Assembly: GCA_028724545.1 (NCBI GenBank)
Contig: JAQYCU010000020.1
Span: 1-42,249 of the forward strand
Origin: a bacterium
GTDB taxonomy: Bacteria > Bacillota > Clostridia > Lachnospirales > Lachnospiraceae
Direction: 5' to 3'
DNA: 42,249 nt
Positions 9,697 through 18,898 of the stretch are shown in pieces (position 1 is the first letter of the stretch; each line of letters starts with the position of its first letter). The translations under genes were made by a program, and so were the position numbers. Under the pieces are notes generated by a model that made no database searches, was not told the origin of the DNA, and worked only from the letters and a program-made list of their open reading frames with translations.

Positions 9697-10851
9697 ATGA
9701 AAGAACAGTTGAAACATACTGGTACAAAGACGTTAATCGGAAGAGGATGCCTTATTGTATTGGGCATCCTGTTTCTGTTATTTCTGTACCGGTATAACCA
9801 GATAGACAAAGTAACATTATATGAAACCGGAGGCAGAAATTTTGTCAAAGCGAAAGTAACGAAGATTATTACGGACAATGAAAAACAGAGTGGCGTTTAT
9901 ATCGGCGACCAGACGGTTCAGGTAAAAGTAATGTCCGGAAAATGGAAAGGAAAAGTGCTGGAAGCAACCAGCTCTTCCAGTTATCTGTTTGGCACGCATT
10001 GTACGGTGGGAAAGAGAGTGATTGCACTGGTCAGTGAGTCGGAGGGAGAGTTTGCAGCCTCTGTTTACAGTGCAGACCGGGAACTGGCAGTATATCTGAT
10101 GCTTGCCGTGTTTGTGCTGGCATTAATTGTGATTGGTGGAAAGCAGGGGTTATATTCCGTTATCGGTCTGGCATTTACCGTAATTTGCATTCTGTATTTA
10201 TTTCTCCCGATGATATATAGAGGACATTCGCCGGTGGTTTCGGCAGTTCTGGTGGTAGCATTGACTACGGTTGCTACGATGTATCTGGTAGGTGGAATCA
10301 GCAAAAAAACGCTGGCAGCCATAGTCGGAACGATTAGTGGGGTATTGATTTCAGCGATTTTTGCCGGAATTTTTGGCAAAATGACAGAAATTACAGGCTA
10401 TAATGTTTCGGACATTGAAGACCTCGTCTATGTGCAGGACCAGACCAATATCCAGATTGGAGGTCTTTTATTTGCCGGGATTTTGATTGCTTCGTTGGGA
10501 GCAGTTATGGATGTTGCAATGTCAATTTCCTCCACGATAGAAGAAATCTCCGTCCAGAACCCGGAGTTGCACGTTAGGGAATTGTTTCTTTCGGGAATGC
10601 GCGTCGGAAAAGATATGATGGGAACAATGTCAAATACATTGATTCTGGCATTTGCCGGAGGTTCCATCAATACATTGGTATTTATATATGCCTACAATTA
10701 TGAATATCTGCAGGTAATCAATATGTATTCTGTGGGAGTGGAATTGATACAGGGAATCGCATCCAGTATGGGAGTTATTCTGACTGTTCCGATAGCATCA
10801 CTGATGGCAGCGTGGGGATACGGAAAAAAGCAGGTTGCACAGCGAAAATGA
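9697..10851 (+). CDS. YibE/F family multi-pass membrane protein
   Basis: This 384-aa protein has an N-terminal helix (about 15-33), an extracytoplasmic beta-rich segment with GVYIGDQTVQVKV-like strands (about 35-125), and then about seven or eight membrane helices. The segment DQTNIQIGGLLFAGILIASLGAVMDV, with SISSTIEEI after it, is characteristic of the YibE/F family. A late segment near FAGGSINTLVF and the C-terminal GYGKKQ complete it. The family is widespread in Firmicutes and its biochemical role is not established. The start at ATG 9697 is 14 bases after the phosphoesterase stop, so the two genes are probably co-transcribed. AAAGGA lies 10 bases upstream and overlaps the phosphoesterase stop. 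Confidence 0.87.
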   Translation: MKEQLKHTGTKTLIGRGCLIVLGILFLLFLYRYNQIDKVTLYETGGRNFVKAKVTKIITDNEKQSGVYIGDQTVQVKVMSGKWKGKVLEATSSSSYLFGTHCTVGKRVIALVSESEGEFAASVYSADRELAVYLMLAVFVLALIVIGGKQGLYSVIGLAFTVICILYLFLPMIYRGHSPVVSAVLVVALTTVATMYLVGGISKKTLAAIVGTISGVLISAIFAGIFGKMTEITGYNVSDIEDLVYVQDQTNIQIGGLLFAGILIASLGAVMDVAMSISSTIEEISVQNPELHVRELFLSGMRVGKDMMGTMSNTLILAFAGGSINTLVFIYAYNYEYLQVINMYSVGVELIQGIASSMGVILTVPIASLMAAWGYGKKQVAQRK

Positions 10852-10919
10852 TTCCGAAAGAAAAATCCTTGCTTTTTTATAGGAAATTGATTATAATAGA
10901 AAAATATTTAAGGTCAAAG

Positions 10920-10955
10920 AAGGCGTATCTGCGAAAGCAGATATGCCTTTTTCGT
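10920..10955 (+). terminator. Rho-independent terminator after yibE/F
   Basis: The stem AAGGCGTATCTGC / GCAGATATGCCTT has a GAAA tetraloop and one G-T pair, followed by a T-rich tract. It separates the phosphoesterase-yibE/F unit from the next gene. Confidence 0.85.
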
Positions 10956-10983
10956 TTTTTAACAGGAAAGAGAGGTTGTGCCT

Positions 10984-12132
10984 ATGAAAATTGATTTTCT
11001 GTATCTGAATGAAAAAGATATGATAGAAGCAGGCGTACTGGATGCTGCAAAATGTGTGGAAACTATGAGGGAAACCATTTCGCTTTTTGGCAAAAAAGAT
11101 TTCCTGCTGGGTGGTCCGAAAGGAGATGAACACGGCTTGCAGGTTAATTTTCCTGCAACGTCAGACATAGAGGGCTTTCCTCTGGATGATGGACCAGACA
11201 GACGGTTTATGGCAATGCCGGCTTATCTGGGTGGCAAATATCATATGGCCGGGCAGAAGTTTTACGGTTCTAACAATCATAACCTGCAATTGGGACTTCC
11301 GCGCTCGATTCTGATGGTAACGCTTGCAGATGTAGATACCGGTGCTCCGGTTGCACAGATGTCAGCCAACCTTTTAAGTGCGATGAGGACAGGAGCAATG
11401 TCGGCAATGGCAGCAGATTATCTGGCGCGTAAAGATTCCAAAGTAATTTCGCTGATTGGCCCCGGTGTTATCAATAAATGTGCCTTTATGTGTTTTATGG
11501 AAGTATTTCCTGCACTGGAAGTAGTCAAGTTAAAGGGCAGCACGCCAAATTCCAAATCGGCACTTGCCATGAAAACATTTATTGAAAAAGAGTATCCACA
11601 GATAAAGGAAGTTATTATCTGCGCAACGTTAGAAGAGGCCTGCCGTGATGCTGATATCGTCAGCGAAGCGATGTCTGTTACAAAAGAAAATATGGAAGAG
11701 TTTAAAATGGACTGGTTCAAAAAAGGTGCTGCCGTATTTTCAATGGGCAGTTTTTATGTGAAGGACTATGACAGATTTCTGGATACTACGATGGTTGTCG
11801 ATAATTATGGAATGTATGATAAGTATATGAGAAATTTTATTGCCAGAGGCGCAACAGATGAATTTGGAAAGAAACGCGAATGGTGTATTATGGGAATGCA
11901 CTTTATTCATCTGGTAAACAGCCAGAAGACAGAAAGGAAAAATGTGATAAATCTGGCAGATATTGTGAATGGAATTTCCCAGGGAAGAACTTCAGATGAT
12001 GAAGTCGTTATGTGCAGCATAGGTGGTATGCCACTGGAAGACATTTCATGGGGATACGAGTGCTATCAGGAAGCCCGCAAAAAGGGGATTGGCACGATGC
12101 TGAATCTTTGGGATGAACCATATATGAAATAA
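10984..12132 (+). CDS. Ornithine cyclodeaminase/mu-crystallin family protein (tyramine oxidase subunit B-like)
   Basis: The 382-aa protein begins at ATG 10984, 8 bases after GAGAGG; the in-frame GTG at 10978 is too close to that site. It has the ornithine cyclodeaminase/mu-crystallin layout: an N-terminal substrate part with GLQVNFP and a conserved lysine in MAGQKFYGSN, then MSANLLSAMRTGAMSAMAADYLAR, and a Rossmann nucleotide-binding part (ISLIGPGVINKCAF). Clostridial relatives are often annotated as tyramine oxidase subunit B. That name comes from annotation practice, and I cannot confirm an amine substrate. The iron alcohol dehydrogenase begins 24 bases downstream, so the pair probably acts together, possibly an oxidised product passed to an NAD(P)H-dependent reductase (inference). 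Confidence 0.8.
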   Translation: MKIDFLYLNEKDMIEAGVLDAAKCVETMRETISLFGKKDFLLGGPKGDEHGLQVNFPATSDIEGFPLDDGPDRRFMAMPAYLGGKYHMAGQKFYGSNNHNLQLGLPRSILMVTLADVDTGAPVAQMSANLLSAMRTGAMSAMAADYLARKDSKVISLIGPGVINKCAFMCFMEVFPALEVVKLKGSTPNSKSALAMKTFIEKEYPQIKEVIICATLEEACRDADIVSEAMSVTKENMEEFKMDWFKKGAAVFSMGSFYVKDYDRFLDTTMVVDNYGMYDKYMRNFIARGATDEFGKKREWCIMGMHFIHLVNSQKTERKNVINLADIVNGISQGRTSDDEVVMCSIGGMPLEDISWGYECYQEARKKGIGTMLNLWDEPYMK

Positions 12133-12156
12133 AGAATGTAAAGGAGGATATTGTCA

Positions 12157-13320
12157 ATGAACAATTTCAGATTTCATGTACCAACCGATGTACGTTTTGG
12201 AAAAGGCCAGGTAAACTGTCTGGCAGAAGAACTCAAAAAATTTGGTAAAAAAGTTTTGCTGGTATATGGTGGAGGAAGTATTAAAAAATCCGGACTATAT
12301 GATACGATTCTGGAGCTGCTAAAAGATTTTGAAATCTTTGAACTTTCGGGAATCGAGCCGAATCCGAAAATTACATCTGTGCGCAAAGGCGTATCCATCT
12401 GCAAAGAAAAAGGGATTGATGTGATTCTGGCAGTAGGTGGAGGAAGCTGTATTGATGCATCAAAAAATATTGCGTGTGGCACTTATTATGATGGGGACCC
12501 GTGGGATTTGGTTCTGGATAACAGCAAAGTTACACGGGCACTTCCGATTGCCGTTGTGTTGACACTGTCGGCAACAGGTTCGGAGATGAACAATGGTGCT
12601 GTCATCAGCAATGAAGCTACGAATGAAAAACTGGAGTTAGGTGGCGAATGTTTGTACCCGGCACTTTCTATCTGTGACCCGACATATTTATATACATTGC
12701 CGGCAAAGCAGACAGCAGCAGGAACGGCAGATATTATTTCGCACGTGCTTGAGCAGTATTTCCAGCCTAATGACGGGGCATATATTACAGACTGCTTTAG
12801 TGAAAGTGTGATTAAAACCTGTGTAAAATACTGTCCGATAGCATTAAAAGAGCCGGATAATTATGAAGCGCGTTCCAACCTGATGTGGGCGAGTACGGTT
12901 GCGCTGAACCATATGCTGACTGTCGGCAAAGGGGGCAGCTGGTCCTGTCATCCTATTGAACATGTGCTGAGTGCGTATTACGATATTACGCACGGAGTTG
13001 GTCTGGCGATTGTGACACCGGCGTGGATGCGTTATATTTTGTGTGACAAGACAGTAGGACGTTTTGTGAAATATGCAAAAGGTGTCTGGAATATTGAAGA
13101 TGCTGACCCTTATGTGGCTGCCAACAAAGCAATTGACTGCACAGCACAGTTTTTCAAAGATTGTGGTATCCCATCGACGCTGAAAGAAGTCGGTATCGGA
13201 ACGGATAAACTGGAGGAAATGGCAAAAGAGGCTGTCCGTACCAGTGGACTTGCAACACGTGCTTATTATCCTTTGGAAGCAGAAGATGTATTGAAGATTT
13301 TCCAGATGTGCGCAGAATAG
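12157..13320 (+). CDS. Iron-containing alcohol dehydrogenase (butanol dehydrogenase type)
   Basis: The protein has 387 aa from ATG 12157, 9 bases after AAGGAGG; the in-frame TTG at 12151 is too close. It is a group III alcohol dehydrogenase with the N-terminal nucleotide-binding motif VYGGGSIKKSG, the second glycine motif AVGGGSCIDASK, TLSATGSEMN, and metal ligands visible as ADIISHVLEQYF, SCHPIEHVLS and ITHGVGLAI (Asp-His-His-His). The N-terminal VPTDVRFGKG and GIEPNPKI strands match the BdhA/YqhD-like branch, which reduces aldehydes with NAD(P)H. It is probably co-transcribed with the preceding gene. Its stop codon lies inside the first unit of a tandem repeat (13312-13415). Substrate is unknown. 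Confidence 0.92.
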   Translation: MNNFRFHVPTDVRFGKGQVNCLAEELKKFGKKVLLVYGGGSIKKSGLYDTILELLKDFEIFELSGIEPNPKITSVRKGVSICKEKGIDVILAVGGGSCIDASKNIACGTYYDGDPWDLVLDNSKVTRALPIAVVLTLSATGSEMNNGAVISNEATNEKLELGGECLYPALSICDPTYLYTLPAKQTAAGTADIISHVLEQYFQPNDGAYITDCFSESVIKTCVKYCPIALKEPDNYEARSNLMWASTVALNHMLTVGKGGSWSCHPIEHVLSAYYDITHGVGLAIVTPAWMRYILCDKTVGRFVKYAKGVWNIEDADPYVAANKAIDCTAQFFKDCGIPSTLKEVGIGTDKLEEMAKEAVRTSGLATRAYYPLEAEDVLKIFQMCAE

Positions 13321-13415
13321 CCGACTGTGATAAAAAGGAAAAGAAAAATTGCAGAATAGCCGACTACGATAAAAGGAAAAGAAAAATTGCAGAATTACTG
13401 ACTGTGATAAAAAAC
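13312..13415 (+). repeat. Tandem repeat, 38-39 bp x 2.7, starting at the alcohol dehydrogenase stop codon
   Basis: Units start at 13312, 13351 and 13389 with GCAGAATAG, GCAGAATAG and GCAGAATTA. Each continues CCGACTGTGATAAAA or a close variant, and the first two end in GGAAAAGAAAAATT. The first unit contains the last codons and the TAG of the dehydrogenase. The next TAG is 39 bases on and so in the same frame. The array stops at the downstream terminator. Confidence 0.9.
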
Positions 13416-13470
13416 GACAAAAGCCTTCCGGAATCTGTCAGAATTGACAGGTATCCGGAAGGCTTTTGTC
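13416..13470 (+). terminator. Nested-stem terminator after the alcohol dehydrogenase
   Basis: GACAAAAGCCTTCCGGA pairs with TCCGGAAGGCTTTTGTC (17 bp), with an inner CTGTC/GACAG stem. The T tract is short, but the symmetrical A/T flanks could allow it to act in both directions. Confidence 0.75.
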
Positions 13471-13543
13471 TGTCGGTTTCGTGCCAGAAAAAGTAAATGT
13501 CTGCTTCGCAGTTGCTTCCTTTTCCTTTAAGCACGATAAATCC

Positions 13544-16500
13544 TTATTTGACTTTTTTAACCTTTACTTTTGAATATTTACCATATACTTTTTTCTTGCT
13601 GGTATTGTACCGATAGGCACGCACCTTTACATAGTATTTTTTGCCCGATTTTAGTTTCTTTAAGGTTACAGTTCTCTTTTTCGTTGTGATAGTTTTCGTT
13701 TTGCTTTTTGAAAACTTCCTGCTGGTTGAGTATTTAATCTGATAGCCTTTCACACCGGATAACTTTTTAATGGTTACTTTCAACTTCTTCTTAGATGCTT
13801 TCAGGGAAGAAATTGTTGCTTTCTTGACTACGATTTTTTTGCTTGCAACAGAGTTATTCGGCTTTGCAGAAGATGGCGTGTTATTCAGACTATTGCTTCC
13901 GGTGGATGGTCTGTTATTTGTATCAGTGTTATCCGAACCATTTCCTGAGCTATTTCCAGTATTGTTGCCGGAACCATTATCTGAGCCGTTGCCCGAGTTG
14001 CCACCAGAGCCGTTGCCCGAATCATTGTCAGAGTCATTATCTGAGTCATTATCTGAGTCGTTGTCACCACTGCCCGGTGTCGAAGGGGTTTCACCAGGAG
14101 TTCCTTCGGGTTCTTTTTGGTCTTCCGTAATGAAAATGCGTCCGTCGCCGTTTTATTTTACGTATTGCTCAGAAGAAATGATGCCGTCCAACGTATTTGT
14201 CAGATATTGCAACAACATATCCGAATTTTTCGGTAATACATTTTGCACAATATCATCATCTTTAAACATCGTATATCCGTTACGGCAGTCCAAAAGCAGG
14301 GCTGTCGTGGAAACTATCGTGTAAGTTTCTGTATTCACTAAGTCTTTGCCATTTACTGTAATCTTTTCGATTCGTCGTCTTGCATCAGCAGAAACAGAAA
14401 CAAAATTGCCGGCGTTGTCTGTTTTTACCGGGGATTCAGCCGACTGGTTAAGTGTATAGCAAATGCCGGACACCTGCAGAAAACCGGCAGATTCTTCCGG
14501 ATAGTCTTTGGCAGAAAATTCTAAGGCATCGGCAATCTGCTGTCCGGTAGCACGGACAACGCACATATTGCTTTCGGATGGATGAACATTCAGAAAACTT
14601 TTTTTGCAAAGCGTTCCTTTTTCAATTCCTGCGTGGATTTCACCGGCATCTATCAGGGCAATATCGGCATTTGCTACCGTCCTGCAGGCATCTGCCACAA
14701 AATCTCCCAGATTGGTTTCCTGGATTCGTGGAAGAACCGTATCACTCGTTTTGTCCTCGTATACCAGATTTACCTGCGAAGTTCCTACATTTTTCAAAAG
14801 GCCTTCATTGACTTCCTGATAGTATGTTGCAATCGTTTCCTGCATTTTTTGGAAAACCGACTGTACCGGTGCAGAAGATTCATATTCTATAGATGTAGTT
14901 TCAATCAACTCTGATGTAATATCACCATTTGCATCAATGTTCAGTTTTCCAAAATTTGTAAATTCAGAACCGGTAGATGTCAGCAGCACACTGTCGCCAT
15001 CTTTATTGTAATACATATCGCCATCTATAATTTCCATTGCGTGTGCATCAATATAGGCATTGATGCCGGTTGTATTTTCAATGATGTCAACAGAGGAAAG
15101 ACCTTCTGTGATGCCGTCAACGCCGGTGTGACCAATGGCAATGACATAATCGGCCCCATCTGACAAGGCACTGTTAATACTGTTTTGAATGACATCATAG
15201 AAATCCTCTTCACAAAAATCATAAAGCACATTGCCAGCATCATCCTCAAAGTTAGGAGAAGTAGCCTTCGTATAACTTTCTGGCGTGGTTATGCCGACGA
15301 AAGCGATTTTCTTTTCACCAAACTGCTTGATTTCGTAATCTTTCAGGACTTTGTCACCAGTTTTTTTGTTGATGAGGTTACTGCTCAGATAGGTGTAATC
15401 AGCTTTTGACTGTGCCAGTTGCAGGAAAGTATCCATATGGTAATCAAATTCGTGGTCTCCCGGAACGGCCAAATCGTAGCCGGTCTGATTCATCAAATCA
15501 ACAATGGCACTTCCACTGCTCGCCGTGCCAATGACATCGCCCCAGACAGCATCTCCGGCATCTGCCAGAATGGTCCGGTAGCCGTCTTTGATGGACTGTT
15601 CCCGGCAGGCAGCCAGATAAGGATAGCCCTCTGCGTTACAGCGCACATCATTTGTGTAAAGGATAGAAACTTCCTGTGTGGCTTCTCCGGTGATGGAATA
15701 GGCAGCCATCGTTCCGGAAATATCATAGTTTGCAAGGAGCATCGGAAGTTCGCTGGCAGTATCGTTTGTGTTGATAAAAGCAATGCCGTTTGGCGAAACA
15801 TCTCCTTTGATATTTGCACTAAAGTCGCGTGAATTAATATAATTGACATATTCCGGACTGTTCGGGTCAGAAATGTCAAATACCATAATGCCACTATTGG
15901 TCTCAAATGAAATAAAGGCATATGTTTTGGAATTAATAGTTCCGATAGTTACATCTTTTGGTTCTGCGCCACGTGCCGTCGCAGCGGCTTCCATTTTGTT
16001 GCTGGTAGCTGAAGAGTTGAAGTGCTCTGGCAGAATTTCGGCCAGTTTTTCTTCGATGCTGCAGCCACTGTCATAAATCAGACTCATAGATTCGGCATCA
16101 TAAATACTGAAAGAACGGGTTCCGAAAAGATAAAATGGAGTATCAGAGCCGTCTTCTTCTACGCCTTCTAACAGTCCTGCAAAATATTTTGGATTGAGCG
16201 AATGGACTTTTGCGGCAGTAATGGCTGTTTCATTTCCGTCATCATCTATCAGGGTTTCCATTGCTGTTATGGTAGGAGAAGAGTCAATACGTTCGCTATT
16301 AAAAACGGTTGTGCTGCCGGAAGTATATTTCTGGGGACTTCCTTCGTTTGCCGTGACAATATAGGTCGTGCCGTCCACTTCGTAAGTGCTGATAGAATGT
16401 GGCATAGGAACACCATATGTATTTTCAAATGTATTTGGCATATATTCGCCGTCATTAATGACATCAATGGCATTTGCAGCATCCATATAATCAACAAACC

Positions 16501-17380
16501 CAAGGCTCTGGATATCTGTAAATGTATTTGTTGTCAAATCGAGGGTGGCAATGGCGTTTGCTTCCTGCAGACAGACATAGGCGATAGTTCCCTCGTCGTT
16601 GACAGCGATGGATTCCGGCTCCAAATCTTTTTGCGCCGTCATAATTTTATTATTATATTTTTTAATCAGAATACCGAACTCTTCGGATAAAATTTCAGAA
16701 TCGAAATTTTCAAAACCGATTGTCTGGACAGTGGCAGGCTCTGTTGCAAGGTTCACGACGGTTACACTTCCGTCAGGGTCCACGGCACTGGAACTGCTGT
16801 AACCTTTTCGTGCTTCGCCTTCGTTGGCTGTCAGCATTTTTGAACCGTCTTTTGTAAAAGTAACCATAGCAGGCTGCACGCCTGTTTCAAAGTGCTGCAG
16901 TAATTTTCCGTTGTAACTAAGCAGAAGAACCTGTCCGTTCAGACGGTAATCGCTTGCTTCGATGGTAACGGCAACATAATGGTTCACGGTGTCAATGGCG
17001 ATTCCGGTGGCTTTGCCATAAGTAAAATCATCTACCAGAGTTTGCAGACTAATTTGCTGTGCCTCGCCAAAAGAGCCATCTTTTTCGAGAGGACAAATAG
17101 ACAATGTGCCGGTTTTTCCATTAATCTGATAGACTTTCTGGTTGTCAGGATTGTAGGCAATGCCACTTCCGAGTCCACCGGAAGAAGACTGCGTTCCGAT
17201 GGTTGCTTCTCCTGTTTTTTCGAGATTTAGTACAGCTTCCGTTTCTATGCTTTCGGTTCCCAGCGTACTGGCCGAAACTGTCTTCGTGACAGGAAGGGCA
17301 ACGGGTGTCGGCAGAAGCTGGACAGCGACTGTGGCAGAAAGCAGCCACGCAATTATTTTTTTTGTATTTTTTGTTCTCAT
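13544..17380 (-). pseudogene. Secreted choice-of-anchor / 5'-nucleotidase-like protein with an in-frame stop at 14153-14155
   Basis: The start is ATG 17380, with GAGG 6 bases upstream; another ATG lies at 17392. A signal peptide ends near TKTVSA. Residues about 40-560 form a choice-of-anchor I-type beta-propeller (GSGIAYNP, MLTANEGEARKGY). Residues about 572-800 are a UshA-like metallophosphatase domain, followed by the 5'-nucleotidase C-terminal domain (NLGDFVADACR, GEIHAGIEKG, NGYTMFKDDD). After EQYVK the frame hits TAA at 14153-14155 but then stays open in the same frame. It continues NGDGRIFITEDQ, a Ser/Asp/Asn/Gly-rich linker and an Fn3-like module ending VKVKKVK at 13544. A point nonsense change therefore cuts off the linker and anchor module. 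Phosphatase ligands are also altered: R580 replaces His in TND-V-H, D642 replaces Asn in GNHE, and M782 replaces the last His of GHSH, while D578, D610, H643, H751 and H780 remain. It is either a decaying gene or a pseudo-enzyme. Confidence 0.85.
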
Positions 17381-17391
17381 ATTAATCCTCA

Positions 17392-17475
17392 TTTCTGAGC
17401 AATTTGTTGCGAAGGGGCGGCGAGAAAATCTCTGATTTCTCGTCTGCCATCAGAGCGATTTGTTCTGCTCAGAAA
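17392..17475 (-). promoter_or_regulatory. Structured 5' leader of the nucleotidase-like gene
   Basis: A perfect 10-bp inverted repeat (TTTCTGAGCA at 17392-17401, TGCTCAGAAA at 17466-17475) encloses an inner GAGAAA/TTTCTC hairpin. On the minus-strand RNA the outer helix ends directly before the GAGG ribosome binding site (17387-17390). Translational control is plausible. I recognise no known riboswitch here. Confidence 0.5.
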
Positions 17476-17912
17476 CAAACCGCCGTGTGAGATATCACGA
17501 AATCTGACAGTATAAAATGAATGTTACAAATATGGATATCTAATAACAAAACACGCACCATTATATATTAAAATGATATAGTATTAATATTGCAATATTT
17601 GATGTCAGAAATTTGGTAAGAAAAATGCTTTGTTTTACAAATTATGCCATCAGATTGCATTTTCTAAAGAATATATCGGCATAAAGTACCAGCTTTCCTT
17701 AACAGGAAAAGAAAAGTTTTCTGATTTGTTCTCACCGGCAATCGCATAGAAATTTGCTGGAAGTAGCCAGTTCTGGATTTTTTACTAGGCTTTTTAACTG
17801 GTATTTGGTATAATTGCTGTAATCATTTGCTTGCCCATAACGGCAGCATAGTACAGGAGTGCTTAGAGGGATAAGAGCATCTCAAATAAAGAAAAAGAGG
17901 ATAAAAGAAATT
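17476..17912. other. Divergent intergenic region between the nucleotidase-like gene and the DUF4430 lipoprotein gene
   Basis: This AT-rich stretch carries no recognisable gene. It holds the 5' side of the minus-strand leader, a small GTGA/TCAC palindrome near 17487-17498, and an extended -10 promoter for the plus-strand genes (17806-17814). I saw no cobalamin-riboswitch box. Confidence 0.5.
17806..17814 (+). promoter_or_regulatory. Extended -10 promoter for the lipoprotein/ECF operon
   Basis: TGGTATAAT combines a TG extension with a consensus TATAAT at 17809-17814, about 100 bases before the lipoprotein start. No good -35 box is visible, which fits an extended -10 promoter. Confidence 0.5.
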
Positions 17913-18869
17913 ATGTTAAGAAATAAAAATAGAAATAAAAATAGAAATAAAAGTAAAGCAGCCTGTTTGTTTCTTCTATGTCTGTTTTGTCTTTGCAGTT
18001 GTTCTGCCGGTAACGGAAACAGTCAGATTACGCAGCTGGATTCCAAGTATTTAGAGGAAACAGCAAACGGAGATTCTTCCGATAAAAAAAGTAAGGATGC
18101 AGATGAAAATGCAGCACAGTCGCAGTCTTCTTCATCGCCGGTCGCAACAGATGCCAAAGATTCTTCCAAAGAAGATGCTACGGAAAAGAAGAAAGATAAA
18201 AGCCAGAATGAGTCTGCTGAAGCAGAAAAAGACGATACGAAAAGCAAGAGCAGCCAGTCTGCAAAAAATGAAAAGAAGCAGGATGACCAGAAAAAGAAAG
18301 AAACTTCTTCTAAAACAACAAACAAGAAAAAGCAAAGCAAGAAAAAAGCGAATGCACCCGGTTCATCTAAAACGAAAAGCGTGACAAAGAAAAATAGCAC
18401 ATCTGATACAAAAAACAGCAATTCTGCTACGCCTGCAGCACCATCTTCCAAAGAGGACAAGGATTCGGATATCCCAAGCTGTACGATTTCGATTGATTGT
18501 AAAACCATATTATCCAACAAAAATGCTCTGGAGGAATCGAAAAAATCTTTTGTGCCGTCAGATGGCTGGATTTTGAAAAAAACGAAGGTGGAGATTACGT
18601 CGGGCGATACGGTATATGATATTTTAAACCGTGTCTGCCGTAAATATAAAATTCATATGGAAGCAGCATACACACCGGCCTATAAAACATATTATGTGGA
18701 GGGAATCCACCAGCTGTATGAGTTTGATTGTGGAGATTTGTCCGGATGGAGTTATCTGGTAAATGGCAAATCACAAAATTATGGATGTTCAAAATATGTC
18801 GTTAAAGATGGAGATACGATTCAATGGCGATATAGCTGCAATGCGGGAAAAGATGTTGCCGGTGAATAG
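17913..18869 (+). CDS. DUF4430-domain lipoprotein (transcobalamin-like C-terminal domain)
   Basis: The 319-aa reading starts at ATG 17913; the ribosome binding site (AGAGG, 12 bases away) is weak. The N-terminus is basic (NKNRNKNRNK), then hydrophobic, with a lipobox-like LCSC and a lipid-attachment Cys near residue 30. Residues about 45-185 are a Lys/Ser/Asp-rich disordered linker that would span the wall. Residues about 200-315 match the DUF4430 fold: SGDTVYDILNRVCRKY, YVEGIHQLYEFDCGDLSGWSYLVNG with YGCSKYVVKDGDTIQWRY. This domain is related to the beta domain of transcobalamin and occurs beside cobalamin or corrinoid ECF uptake genes. With EcfT starting 29 bases later, the likely job is to capture a ligand for the transporter at the cell surface; corrinoid is the leading guess, not shown here. 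Confidence 0.85.
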   Translation: MLRNKNRNKNRNKSKAACLFLLCLFCLCSCSAGNGNSQITQLDSKYLEETANGDSSDKKSKDADENAAQSQSSSSPVATDAKDSSKEDATEKKKDKSQNESAEAEKDDTKSKSSQSAKNEKKQDDQKKKETSSKTTNKKKQSKKKANAPGSSKTKSVTKKNSTSDTKNSNSATPAAPSSKEDKDSDIPSCTISIDCKTILSNKNALEESKKSFVPSDGWILKKTKVEITSGDTVYDILNRVCRKYKIHMEAAYTPAYKTYYVEGIHQLYEFDCGDLSGWSYLVNGKSQNYGCSKYVVKDGDTIQWRYSCNAGKDVAGE

Positions 18870-18898
18870 TTTGTTTTCAAAGATTAGGAGATGAGAAA

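Noticed and set aside
13308..13496. 62-aa plus-strand frame across the tandem repeat
   Set aside because: It overlaps the dehydrogenase 3' end, the repeats and a terminator, and looks like repeat translation, not a gene.
13770..14324. 184-aa plus-strand frame rich in Pro/Leu/Ser/Glu
   Set aside because: It is the antisense of the Ser/Asp/Asn/Gly-rich linker of the nucleotidase-like gene, whose minus-strand reading gives recognisable domains on both sides.
17476..17912. Cobalamin riboswitch before the DUF4430/ECF genes
   Set aside because: The expected GCCACTG-type box and long multi-helix core were not found by eye.
18023..18520. 165-aa minus-strand frame with Phe/Ser/Leu runs
   Set aside because: Mirror of the Lys/Ser-rich linker of the DUF4430 lipoprotein; low complexity and no ribosome binding site.
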